Source: Lumbricus rubellus (taxonomy: Eukaryota; Annelida; Clitellata; Crassiclitellata; Lumbricidae). From it: DNA of 64,000 nucleotides. The notes under the pieces are model-generated. The model saw only the letters and a list, made by a program, of their open reading frames with translations, made no database searches and had not been told where the DNA came from. Of the stretch, positions 44,682 to 54,143 are shown one piece after another (the first letter of the stretch is position 1; every line of letters begins with the position of its first letter). The translations under genes were made by a program, and so were the position numbers. The stretch spans positions 16,171,620 through 16,235,619 of the forward strand of contig OX243814.1 in the NCBI GenBank assembly GCA_945859605.1, given 5' to 3'.

Positions 44682-46097
44682 TACAGGGTGGCTCAAAAAA
44701 AATACCCCACAAGAAAAAATGCAATATCTCCGCAACCAATCGAGCTTATTCTATGAAAATAACAGCATTTGTAGAGGAGAGAATTTGCAACAATCCCTGA
44801 AAATCTCAATAATGAATCTGCATTACTTCAGAAGTTACAGCTGTGCAAAAACAGTTTTTCATTTTTTCGAATTTTCGCAGAATCACTTTCCAATACCTGT
44901 GATTTCTTTAAGATTTTTTTGCAAATTTCAACACATAAAGTGATGATGATGTCTTATGACCTCACTAAGAGCTGTAAATAAGCTGTTTATGAAGCAATCT
45001 GGTAGTATTAGGTGATATTTTATATATTAAGGTCTCAATTTGTGAATCCGTACTGAACGTCATGGGCAAAGTTTCTGCAGATGATAAAGTGCGAACTCGG
45101 GCGTTGCGTGATCAGAGGCTGGGGTATTGCAAGATCATAGCAAAATACCCAGTGAAAAGTGGAGCCTGAGCACATTGAAGGCTATCTGTAGACGTGATTA
45201 TGTAGCAAAAGTCAGATGTCGAAAGAAAGACAGAAAGACAGTGGTCGTTTGGTCTGACGGAAAAAAGCGCGATATGTTCACGAAATTCGCTTGGTAGTCG
45301 CAAAGGTAAAGTTTGCAAAGCACATCATGGTTTCGGCGTCAAATCTGCTGGCATGTGTTACGGCTGCAAGGAAACACTGCACTTTATCCCATTCAGTTGG
45401 CTAAATGTCAAACTTACCGTTGAACTCTGTTACCCAGACTCATTGAACACTGAAGGCATGTTCTAACATTTGGTTTATTTTCCAGCAGGACGGCCCGCCT
45501 GCTTGCTCGCACGGCAGGGTTGATTATGATGATGCTATCTTATTGCCATCAACTGCGGTAAATATATTGGCACAGGTGAATGACCATCAAACTCGCCAGA
45601 CCTTAACCCTTTTGTTTATTACGACTGGGAAGCTATGCTGGAACGATGCAAGACATTTCATCCCAAGTTGGAGAACATTGGCTAACTGAAGGAAGTCTTG
45701 CTGGTAATGTGGGATCAGTTGCCGGAGGAGTCGATCAACAAGCCCATACCGAGTTTCACAAAAAGAATTCGAGCTCGTATTAAAGCAGGGAAATTACACT
45801 ACCATCATACTTTACGATAAACTGTAAAACGGATTTCTGAGGTGGTAGTGAAAGGTGATATTATTTGACGTGGAAATCAACAAATGACGTTAATTTTTTC
45901 GCGGAAATTCGAAAAAACGGAGTTGAAAGTTTAAACAGCTGTAACTTTTGCAAACATGAAAATTTTAAAGTGAAACTTTCAGGGATTCTTGGAAATTCAT
46001 TCCCCTACAAATTGGGAAATTTTCGTAGAAAAATATCAATAGGTTGCGAAGATATTGCATTTTATCCGGTGGGGTATTTTTTTTTAGCCACCCTGTA
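44682..46097 (+). mobile_element. Mariner-type DNA transposon, full-length but decayed
   Basis: A 1416-bp element including TA at each edge. Left end tacagggtggctcaaaaaaa; reverse complement of the right end tacagggtggctaaaaaaaa. The inverted similarity extends imperfectly for about 200 bases, including atgcaatatct and agttacagctgt on both sides. TA duplications and this length fit Tc1/mariner. The interior holds a transposase pseudogene. Confidence 0.88.
45062..45820 (+). pseudogene. Mariner-like transposase, inactivated
   Basis: The start reads MGKVSADDKVRTRALRDQ, followed by LGYCKIIAKYP, the N-terminal helix-turn-helix region. A stop follows soon after at GA*AH. Further on, QDGPPACSHG stands where the second catalytic Asp motif (QQDGAPAH type) is expected. 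NSPDLNPF sits where the third catalytic residue region lies. The frame closes with LHYHHTLR at 45820. Several stops and frameshifts lie between, and the third acidic position looks altered, so it cannot encode an active enzyme. Normal length for the family would be about 340 residues; the 759-bp span indicates deletions too. Confidence 0.8.
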
Positions 46098-46475
46098 GAT
46101 CTATATAATATATGATAAACGTGTATATATAATGAGCATATATACACACATTTCATATATATACACATTTCATATATATATATGTATATATATAATATAT
46201 ATAAGTCGAACAAAGACCCATATTGATCGACAGATACACAGACATACAAGCAGACAGACGGGAAGCGGTAGACGTAGAGGGGCAGATGCGCCCTTCCCTT
46301 GCACAATGGCAGAAACGACAGGGCGGGGCAGCGGCAGCAGCATAGAGGAGGTGCCATCTAGTCGTGTAACGTGCTGGACCATAATGATCAGCACAATGAC
46401 CCCCCCCCCACTCTTGCACAGGGGCCCATGGGCGGCATAACCTGACAATGGCACCATCGTCGTCGTCGTCGTGTT

Positions 46476-46517
46476 GGGAGCTGGGGGGTGGGATGGGGGG
46501 TGGGGGGGGGGGGGGTT
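46476..46517 (+). other. Candidate G-quadruplex tract
   Basis: A gggggg-t-ggg-at-gggggg-t pattern followed by a run of 14 g. There are four or more G-runs of at least 3 with loops of 1-2, the classic pattern for an intramolecular quadruplex on this strand. Confidence 0.75.
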
Positions 46518-46609
46518 GAGTAGACTGGCGCTAGATAAATCAGCGATCAAAATGACGCTTTCTTCTTCTTCGTTGTCGTCGTCTGACAAGAAATCTCGGA
46601 AGTGCATTA

Positions 46610-47045
46610 GGCAAGAGGAAATAGGAGATAGATGAGGAATAGGGAAGGAGGGGAGGAGGGAAGAAGGAAGTAGGGAGGAGGGAAGAGTGGAGAAGGGGAG
46701 GAGGGAAGGAGGAGGAGGGAGATTAGAGACAGGTCGACGGTCGGAAGGTTAGAGGTCACCGTATGGAGGAGCAGAATGATGAGAAAGAGGAGGAGGAGGA
46801 AGAAGAATAGGAGGAGGAGGAACAGAAGCAGGAACAGGAGGTGTAGGAAGAGTAGTAGGAGGAGGTGGAGAATGAGGAGAAGGAAGAGGAGGAGGTAGAA
46901 GAGGAGGAGGAGAAATAGAAGGAGGACGAGGCGGAGCATAAGGAGGAGGAGAAAGAGGAGAAGAGGAATGGGAGGAAGAGGAGTAGGAGGAGAAGGAGGA
47001 GAAGGAGGACAAGCCGGAGCATGAGGAGGAGGTGGAGCTGGAAGA
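46610..47045. repeat. GGA-rich purine tract
   Basis: About 435 bases of gaggag, aggagg and agaagg, almost purely purine on this strand. Overlapping Ser/Pro/Leu-rich reverse frames are artefacts. Homopurine mirror symmetry could favour triplex formation. Confidence 0.9.
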
Positions 47046-47224
47046 GACTGGCATTAGCAACGTCAAGGACATTTCATCAAATGACTTTTTCATACGTTGT
47101 GCGAGAGAATGATCTCAGCGACCATCAGAACATCTGTCTAAAAATCGTAAACGTTAAAATAATGTAATCGCAGCCTACGTATTGACTTATACTTAGCCAA
47201 TATGTATGTGTAAGTCAGTAGTTC

Positions 47225-47734
47225 TGTAAGCTAATTTAATCAGTGCACGGCGATTGTCGTACAGCGACGCAGGTAGGCCAACTGCAAATTGGCGCGCGGC
47301 GTCTGGACAGGTGATTGTCTGGACAGCGCGTGATGTCTAGACGAGCGTACGTTGAGTGTACAAGGAGGGAGTGGAAGTGAAGAAGGAGTGTTGTGTGTTG
47401 AGAGCCGTTGAGATAGGCTGTAATAGTTGTTGTTGAGTTGCGATAGAGTAGACTGATGAAGGTAGTAGTCGTGTAGTTGTTATGATAACGCAAGTGTAGT
47501 CATTGTTGTGTTGTTGCTGATCGTTTTACTTTACATCGGATTTTGGAGTATAATAAGAAGACTTAAACACGTCGTCGTTGTTGGTTACAAAACAGTGAAA
47601 GTCTGTAGATTCTTTACCTAGCCATTTAGTTAATGAAACAGTTATCTAGGGATAGGCCTATGCTACCACGAACTGAAACGAAGAAGCTTCCGAAGAGACT
47701 GATAGGAGGAGGTGATCACAAGGAGGTTATCACA
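47225..47734 (+). repeat. 5' LTR of the Gmr1-like element
   Basis: 510 bp, beginning tgtaagctaatttaatcag and ending aaggaggttatcaca. A tataataa near 47549 is a candidate TATA box for Pol II initiation; the exact start site cannot be set by eye. By reading, it is identical to the 3' LTR. Confidence 0.95.
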
Positions 47735-48083
47735 TTTGGTGTCGTTGCGGTGAGATAACGATCCAAGTTGCAGGAGAACGATCCTAGTTACGAACGGCGG
47801 GTCTACGTACGAACGGGTCTACGTACGAACGGAGGGATTCTATCCAATCAACAGACGTTGTGGAGGAACGGACGCTGTGAATTTATCGAGGAGCCGAGCA
47901 CACGGGAGAAGCAACGATACATCGAGCATCCGTACGACAGTGAGAAACGACAACACAACGACTACAAGGTAGAAAAACTTGCTTGTCTATTGAAGTGTGC
48001 ATAAAGAATTGAAGTCAGTCAATTGCAAACATTTGAAGAGTAGCCTACTATTTTATCGAGCATCTGTAAAGTAAAGAAGTAAG
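47735..48083 (+). other. 5' untranslated leader with presumed primer-binding site
   Basis: Immediately after the LTR is tttggtgtcgttgcggtgag. The tgg two bases in fits the CCA end of a tRNA primer, but I could not match it confidently to a specific tRNA. A short internal duplication (gtctacgtacgaacgg) lies near 47802-47832. Confidence 0.6.
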
Positions 48084-51000
48084 ATGGAGAAACTTACGGA
48101 GCAAAAGCAAGCAGCTATTAAAAAGATGTCTTCGGAGAGACTAGTAAAATTATTAATTGAAGCAGGCCTTGACGCAGAAGAAGTCGGACAGATGTCGAGG
48201 GAACATTTGATGAGATCTTTGGCGGAGGTTTGGGCGAAAGACGCGGAAGAAGAAGGTGCGGTTGGTGGTGCTGAAGGAAAGCCCATTGAGAAGCCACAGG
48301 CACCGATGTCTATGGAGGCGTTGCTGCAATTCATGATGATGAGGGATGAGCAGCGCAGACAGGAAGAAAAGGAGAAAGAGGAGCAACGAGCAGAACGAGC
48401 AGAAAAAGCAGAGAAGATTAGACTAGAAAAAGAGGAGCAGCGTAAACAAGAGAAGAAAGAACGTAAACAACAAGAGATAGACATGCAGAGGCAACAATTT
48501 CAGCTCCAGTTAGAACAAATGAAAATAGATCGTGACGAATCAGAACGAAGAAGGATGGAGTTGATGATAGAATACGAAAAAGCAAGAAAAAGCGATGAAG
48601 AAATACGAAAACAGCAGATCGAAGACAAAAAGGCTCGCGAGGAAGAAAAGGAAAAGATGCGTTTACAAGAACTGGAGAGAGCAGAAGAAATTCGTCAGGA
48701 AGAATTTCAAGCTGAAAAAGACAATTTGGAAAAAGCAGAAAGAGAAAGAGAAGAGCAGATGCAGTTAGAACAAAAGAAACTTGCTATCAAGGAGGCTCAA
48801 CTTAAAGAAATGGCCATTGAAAAGGAAGAACGCAGAAAGCAGTTAGAACTGTTGCAGCAGAAGATTGAACAAGAAGAACTGCGGAGAATCGAAGATCAAG
48901 ATCGACTGAAGAAGAGAGACGAAGATGATCGTAAGAGCCGGGAAGTATCAGAACAGATTAGGCTCAGAGAAAGTGAGACAATGGTGTCCAAGATTAAGAA
49001 GATAGGTGACGCAATGAAGCATGTGTTACCGAAGATGCCGTATGATATGATGGAAGTGCCATTATATTTTGAAACAGTTGAAAATGCATTCAATAGCTTC
49101 GCTGTGGAAAAGCAGTACTGGGTGAAATTGTTGTTGCCATTGATGACCCCGAGAGCGCGAACGGTATTGAATCGATTGTCATTTGAGAATTTAGATAAAT
49201 ACGATGCAGTGAAAGAGCATTTGTTGAAGGAATTCAAGTTAACAGCTCGTGAGTACAGGTCAAGGTTTGCAGATGCCAAGAAGACAGCCGAAGAAACGTA
49301 TACGATGTTCACGGCTAGGCTGAAGAACCTGTTGAATTATTATGTCCGAAGTAGACGAGTGGACAAAGACTACGAGAAGCTGTTTGATTTGTTAGTGGCG
49401 GATAAGCTGAAAGAATGTTTACCACCAGGTCCACTGCAGTTTGTCTTAGCAAAAGAGGGCACAGAATGCTTGGAAGCTAGTAATGTTGCAGACCTCGCAG
49501 ACATACATGTAAACAATCGGATTGGTGTGATGTTCCAAGACAAACCGAAATTTGAAGCATGGGGAAATAGCTCAAAGCCATTCAAGTGGAACAAGGATAG
49601 CAAAGACACCGGAAGCCAAGCCAAGAGTAATGATGCAAAGAAAGATAACTATTCTGGAAAGCAGTATTGGCAAGATAAGAAAGAGTCAACGTGGGACAGA
49701 CAAGCTTACAATCGAACTCCGCCGCTGGGACGCCCAACAAAAAGTAATGCATCATACACGCCGTACAACAAGTGGGAGAACAATGAGCAAAGAAGTTTTA
49801 TAAAGAAACGTTGCCACAACTGTCATTCTGACAAACACCTAATAAAACATTGCCAAGCACCAGGAGCGGCAAATCTGAGGAAGAACTTTAGCAGAAGTGC
49901 AGAAAATCTTCGAGTAAACCAGATACAAGTGATGAATGCACCAGACCAGTTTGAAGAATCGGACGATCGTGAAACAGAAGTGAAGTCGGTAATGAAGTGT
50001 ACGCCGCAGTTCACCATACAGAAAGAAGCGATAAAGACTACTTCCATTGCAGAAATTTGTCGAGAAACAAAAAGTAAAGAGGAGTGTCAACGCATAAAGA
50101 AGATATCGTTGCAGCATGTAAATGTGGAGATACGTGGGACTGATGGGCAGCCTGTGCAAGTCGAGGCGTTGATTGACTCGGGGACCGAGATACCAGTAAT
50201 CAACGAGGAACTGCTGAAAGGAACGACAGTAGAAGAAATCGGCAGAGTTCATTTGCAATGTGTAGCTGGAGAGCCGATTCCAGCTAAGTTGGTGAAAATC
50301 GAAGTGCGGATGAGCAGTCGTAACGAAGGAGCAGCTACAGAGGACAGGACAATAAATATCGCGCCATATTTAACTTTAGTGTGTGCCAGCATTCCAGCGG
50401 ATCTGTGCAAAGAAAACAGAGAAAAGTTCTTGCTACATCCGGAGATAATTGCAGAATTGAAAGAGATTCCACCAGTGAGTGTATTGCAAGGGGAACTACA
50501 AGCGAATGTGACTACAAGAGCACAAAGTCGGAGAGCAGAAGTCGAAGGCGGAGAAGATGAAACGATAAACGAAAGTTCGCAAGAAGATGACATGGACAGC
50601 GAAGATGAACTCAGCATTCAAGATGACGAAAGAACAACATCTGAGAACAATGAAACTGAAGAAGAGATGGCTGCATGTGAACGAAATGATAGTGAAGATT
50701 CCGAAAGCGACGCTGAACTGGAGACAAGTATGAGGGACTTGTTCACAGAGAATTCGAACGATGAAAGACAGCTGGAAGATGCGAAGAAATTCGAGGAGCA
50801 GCAGAGAAATGACGAGTCACTGAAATCGTGGTGGAGGATCGCTGAAGACAAAGGATCAGAGTTTAGCGTGGTGAATGGATTGATGTATAAGAAACATCAA
50901 ATGCTGGATCAGCTAGTGTACCAGTTGGTGTTACCGAAAGAGAGAAGAATTCAAGTAATGGAATTAGCTCACGAGTCAGTATTTGGCGGACACTTGGGAG

Positions 51001-53516
51001 AAGAGAAGACACGAGAGAGAATCAAGTTGTCCTTTGTCTGGCCAAAGATGCGTCGAGACGTGGTGAAATTTTGTAAGTCCTGTGAGAAGTGTCAGCTGAA
51101 GGCACGAAGTTTGGTGATGGATCGAGTGCCGATTACACCAATTCCAAGGGAAGATGTTCCATTCCGACGGATGACTATGGACGTGGTAGGCCCAATAGAA
51201 CCGAAGTCAGCAGCAGGGCATAAGTATTGCTTGTGCATAGTGGATTCATGTACAAGATGGCCGACAATCTTTTTGCTGAAGTCATTGACTGCTAAGGCTG
51301 TGTGCGAAGCTTTGATGAAGCTATTCATTGACGTGGGGGTGCCATCTGTGATCACCAGCGACAGAGGCACAAATTTTACAGCCAGTCTCACAAGAGAATT
51401 TTTGAAATTGATGGGATGCTGTCCACGATTCGATTCACCGGGGCATCCAGAGGCAGCTGGATTAGTTGAGAGATGGAATCAGACGTTCAAGAAGATGGTA
51501 CATCATGTCATTGTGGAAAATCCAAGACAGTGGCATAAAATCATTCCGTTTACCGTATGGGCATTGAGAGAAGTTCCTAACGCAACGACAGGAGTGGCAC
51601 CATATCTGCTGGTGTATGGAAAAATGCCAAGAGGACCATTAACTATCTTAAAGGAAAGCTGGACCAAAGAAATAAATCTACCGCCAAACATTGGAGTACA
51701 ACCAGCAAAGTACCTGAAGAATTTAAGAGCAGACATGGAGAAAGCCCTGATATTCGCTGAGAATTGTGCAGAGGAAAAGCAAAAACAATATGCCAGTCAA
51801 TACAACAAGAGGGCCAAGGATAAAGAATTCGAACCAGGAGAAAACGTCATCGTCCTGTATCCAACGTCAACCAATAAATTGATCTCACGATGGCATGGTC
51901 CATGTACAATGCTACAAAGAAGATCCAAGTATTCGTATCTGGTGGACATGAATGAAAACGGCCGACGAATCGTCCATGCCAACAAAATGAGGAAGTTCAT
52001 CGCAAGAACATTATCGTGTGGTCTCATCGTGGAAGAGGACGACGAATTCGGATCAGTGGTAGAGCTACCATTGAAAGAAGACCATGCAGAGACGACACAG
52101 AAATCGCTGCAATTGGACTATGAACAGATCGGACATCTTACGAGCGAGCAACAGAAACAGCTACTGGACGTACTGAACCGTTATGCAGACAGATTTTCGG
52201 ACAAACCTGGATTATGTACATTGGTAGAACACGAAGTGGTGCCGAGACCGGACTTTCGAGAGAAAGAGTTCATGGCTTATCGAATACCGCTGATATACCG
52301 CGCAGAAGTGGAAAAACAAATACAAGAGATGCTGAAAGCAAACATCATTCAACCGTCGTCGAGCAGAATGGCAAGTCCGCTGGTCATCGTCAAGAAGAAG
52401 GACGGATCCTTGAGACTCGCGTGCGACTACAGGTACGCGAATTCATATACTGAAAATTGTCGATATCCCATGCCGATCGTCAACGACGTGCTGAGCAAAG
52501 TCGGGAAATCCAAGTTTATTTCCGTCTTGGACTGTCGCAGTGCTTACTGGACTTGTCCTGTGAAGAAATCCGACCAATGGAAAACCGCATTCGTTACCCA
52601 TAATGGACTGTACGAATTTACACGTGTCCCGTTTGGCATGATTAACTCTGGACGGACTTTTGTAAAAGCAATAAACATGATTTTGCAACCGATTAATGCA
52701 TTTACTGAACCTTATGTTGATGACATTGCAGTACATTCTGATGATTGGAACATTCATTTGAAACATTTAGAATTGTTTTTGAAACAAATACGACTGCATA
52801 ATGTAACCTTGAACTTGAAGAAATGTGTGTTTGGTAAGAGTGAGGTGAAATTCATCGGTCACCTCATAGGATCAGGGAAGAAGATGATGAATCCAGATAG
52901 GATTGACAGTTTGATTAATTTAAAAAACCCTGAAACGAAGAAGCAAGTGAAGCAAGTGTTAGGATTTTTTGGTTTCTACAGACAATTTATTTGTAATTTT
53001 GCTGAAATTGCTAAACCATTAACAGATTTAACTAGCAAGCAGATACCTGAGAACATTGTTTGGACTGAGGACCACCAGAAATCTTTTGATTCTCTTAAAG
53101 AAATTGTTTTATCAAATGTGATTTTATACATGTTCGAGGTTGGCAAACCATTTAATTTGTACTGTGATAGCAGTGATTTTGCTGTGGGGGCTGTGCTGTC
53201 ACAAGTGGACGATGAGGGGATAGAACGTCCCGTTTCATTTATCAGTCAGAAGCTGACAGATACCAAGAGGAGATGGGCGACGATTGAGAAGGAAGCCTAT
53301 GCAATCATATGGGCTTTAAACAAATTGAAAGAAATTATTATTGGTTCCAAGATTAATGTGTTCACTGACCACAATCCTTTAGTTTATTTGACTGAGTCAA
53401 TGTCGAAGTCTGCTAAGTTAGTCCGATGGTCTTTATCATTGCAAAATTTTGACATTCTGTTGAACTATAAGAAGGGAAAGCTGAATGTAGTAGCGGATTG
53501 CTTATCGAGATTGTAG
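48084..53516 (+). CDS. Gag-Pol polyprotein of a Gmr1-like (Ty3/gypsy) retrotransposon
   Basis: 1810 codons, uninterrupted. Residues about 85-310 are a highly charged K/E/R/Q coiled coil. About 315-480 is a gag capsid-like region with a SCAN-like pattern (LFDLLVADKLKECLPPGPLQ). A CCHC zinc knuckle is at 577-590. A retroviral-type aspartic protease has DSG at 698-700. Next comes integrase: HHCC zinc domain (H963, H970, C1000, C1003), the DDE triad D1033, D1093, E1129 (spacing DX59DX35E), and a GPY/F-like module (WHGPC near 1270). RT follows at about 1400-1600 (SPLVIVKKKDGSLRLACDYR, catalytic YVDD at 1544-1547). RNase H comes last (D1695 in YCDSSDF, then EKEAYAI and VFTDHNPL). RT after integrase is the copia order, but the RT and RNase H sequences are clearly gypsy-type. 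This is the defining feature of Gmr1-like elements (established group). No gag/pol frameshift or stop is present, so both are made as one polyprotein, or by an unseen mechanism. All key catalytic residues are present. No env. Confidence 0.96.
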   Translation: MEKLTEQKQAAIKKMSSERLVKLLIEAGLDAEEVGQMSREHLMRSLAEVWAKDAEEEGAVGGAEGKPIEKPQAPMSMEALLQFMMMRDEQRRQEEKEKEEQRAERAEKAEKIRLEKEEQRKQEKKERKQQEIDMQRQQFQLQLEQMKIDRDESERRRMELMIEYEKARKSDEEIRKQQIEDKKAREEEKEKMRLQELERAEEIRQEEFQAEKDNLEKAEREREEQMQLEQKKLAIKEAQLKEMAIEKEERRKQLELLQQKIEQEELRRIEDQDRLKKRDEDDRKSREVSEQIRLRESETMVSKIKKIGDAMKHVLPKMPYDMMEVPLYFETVENAFNSFAVEKQYWVKLLLPLMTPRARTVLNRLSFENLDKYDAVKEHLLKEFKLTAREYRSRFADAKKTAEETYTMFTARLKNLLNYYVRSRRVDKDYEKLFDLLVADKLKECLPPGPLQFVLAKEGTECLEASNVADLADIHVNNRIGVMFQDKPKFEAWGNSSKPFKWNKDSKDTGSQAKSNDAKKDNYSGKQYWQDKKESTWDRQAYNRTPPLGRPTKSNASYTPYNKWENNEQRSFIKKRCHNCHSDKHLIKHCQAPGAANLRKNFSRSAENLRVNQIQVMNAPDQFEESDDRETEVKSVMKCTPQFTIQKEAIKTTSIAEICRETKSKEECQRIKKISLQHVNVEIRGTDGQPVQVEALIDSGTEIPVINEELLKGTTVEEIGRVHLQCVAGEPIPAKLVKIEVRMSSRNEGAATEDRTINIAPYLTLVCASIPADLCKENREKFLLHPEIIAELKEIPPVSVLQGELQANVTTRAQSRRAEVEGGEDETINESSQEDDMDSEDELSIQDDERTTSENNETEEEMAACERNDSEDSESDAELETSMRDLFTENSNDERQLEDAKKFEEQQRNDESLKSWWRIAEDKGSEFSVVNGLMYKKHQMLDQLVYQLVLPKERRIQVMELAHESVFGGHLGEEKTRERIKLSFVWPKMRRDVVKFCKSCEKCQLKARSLVMDRVPITPIPREDVPFRRMTMDVVGPIEPKSAAGHKYCLCIVDSCTRWPTIFLLKSLTAKAVCEALMKLFIDVGVPSVITSDRGTNFTASLTREFLKLMGCCPRFDSPGHPEAAGLVERWNQTFKKMVHHVIVENPRQWHKIIPFTVWALREVPNATTGVAPYLLVYGKMPRGPLTILKESWTKEINLPPNIGVQPAKYLKNLRADMEKALIFAENCAEEKQKQYASQYNKRAKDKEFEPGENVIVLYPTSTNKLISRWHGPCTMLQRRSKYSYLVDMNENGRRIVHANKMRKFIARTLSCGLIVEEDDEFGSVVELPLKEDHAETTQKSLQLDYEQIGHLTSEQQKQLLDVLNRYADRFSDKPGLCTLVEHEVVPRPDFREKEFMAYRIPLIYRAEVEKQIQEMLKANIIQPSSSRMASPLVIVKKKDGSLRLACDYRYANSYTENCRYPMPIVNDVLSKVGKSKFISVLDCRSAYWTCPVKKSDQWKTAFVTHNGLYEFTRVPFGMINSGRTFVKAINMILQPINAFTEPYVDDIAVHSDDWNIHLKHLELFLKQIRLHNVTLNLKKCVFGKSEVKFIGHLIGSGKKMMNPDRIDSLINLKNPETKKQVKQVLGFFGFYRQFICNFAEIAKPLTDLTSKQIPENIVWTEDHQKSFDSLKEIVLSNVILYMFEVGKPFNLYCDSSDFAVGAVLSQVDDEGIERPVSFISQKLTDTKRRWATIEKEAYAIIWALNKLKEIIIGSKINVFTDHNPLVYLTESMSKSAKLVRWSLSLQNFDILLNYKKGKLNVVADCLSRL

Positions 53517-53633
53517 TATAAGATATTTTGTGATTGCATTTAGTATAGGAATTGTTTGTATTTAGTTTAAGCATTATACGTTCGCTAATTTTTAAGATTA
53601 ATTAGCTCTCTTCAAAAGAAAGGAATGAGGTAA
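53517..53633 (+). other. 3' untranslated region with polypurine tract
   Basis: 117 bases between the pol stop and the 3' LTR. The purine-rich aaaagaaaggaatgagg (53614-53630, one t) lies 3 bases before the LTR and is the likely plus-strand primer. Confidence 0.8.
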
Positions 53634-54143
53634 TGTAAGCTAATTTAATCAGTGCACGGCGATTGTCGTACAGCGACGCAGGTAGGCCAACTGCAAATTG
53701 GCGCGCGGCGTCTGGACAGGTGATTGTCTGGACAGCGCGTGATGTCTAGACGAGCGTACGTTGAGTGTACAAGGAGGGAGTGGAAGTGAAGAAGGAGTGT
53801 TGTGTGTTGAGAGCCGTTGAGATAGGCTGTAATAGTTGTTGTTGAGTTGCGATAGAGTAGACTGATGAAGGTAGTAGTCGTGTAGTTGTTATGATAACGC
53901 AAGTGTAGTCATTGTTGTGTTGTTGCTGATCGTTTTACTTTACATCGGATTTTGGAGTATAATAAGAAGACTTAAACACGTCGTCGTTGTTGGTTACAAA
54001 ACAGTGAAAGTCTGTAGATTCTTTACCTAGCCATTTAGTTAATGAAACAGTTATCTAGGGATAGGCCTATGCTACCACGAACTGAAACGAAGAAGCTTCC
54101 GAAGAGACTGATAGGAGGAGGTGATCACAAGGAGGTTATCACA
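53634..54143 (+). repeat. 3' LTR of the Gmr1-like element
   Basis: 510 bp, matching the 5' LTR throughout by eye. Followed directly by the agttc target duplication. Confidence 0.95.

Larger units (their letters stand above)
47225..54143 (+). mobile_element. Complete Gmr1-like LTR retrotransposon
   Basis: A 6919-bp element: 510-bp LTRs (TG...CA ends), 5' untranslated region, one gag-pol frame, and a purine-rich tract before the 3' LTR. The 5-bp target duplication agttc is at 47220-47224 and 54144-54148. The pol domain order is PR-IN-RT-RH, diagnostic of the Gmr1-like group within Ty3/gypsy. I saw no difference between the two LTRs, and the frame has no stop, so insertion was recent. Confidence 0.95.

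Noticed and set aside
46607..47093. Pro/Ser/Leu-rich minus frames up to 114 codons
   Set aside because: Reverse strand of a GGA-rich purine tract.
47236..47493. 85-codon minus frame also found at 53645-53902
   Set aside because: Identical because it lies in the two identical LTRs; not evidence of a conserved gene.
47735..47760. Assignment of a specific tRNA primer to the Gmr1-like element
   Set aside because: The tgg after the LTR fits a CCA end, but the following bases did not match a tRNA I could name with confidence.
49370..50617. Antisense frames of 70-140 codons within the Gag-Pol gene
   Set aside because: Shadows of the real plus-strand frame.
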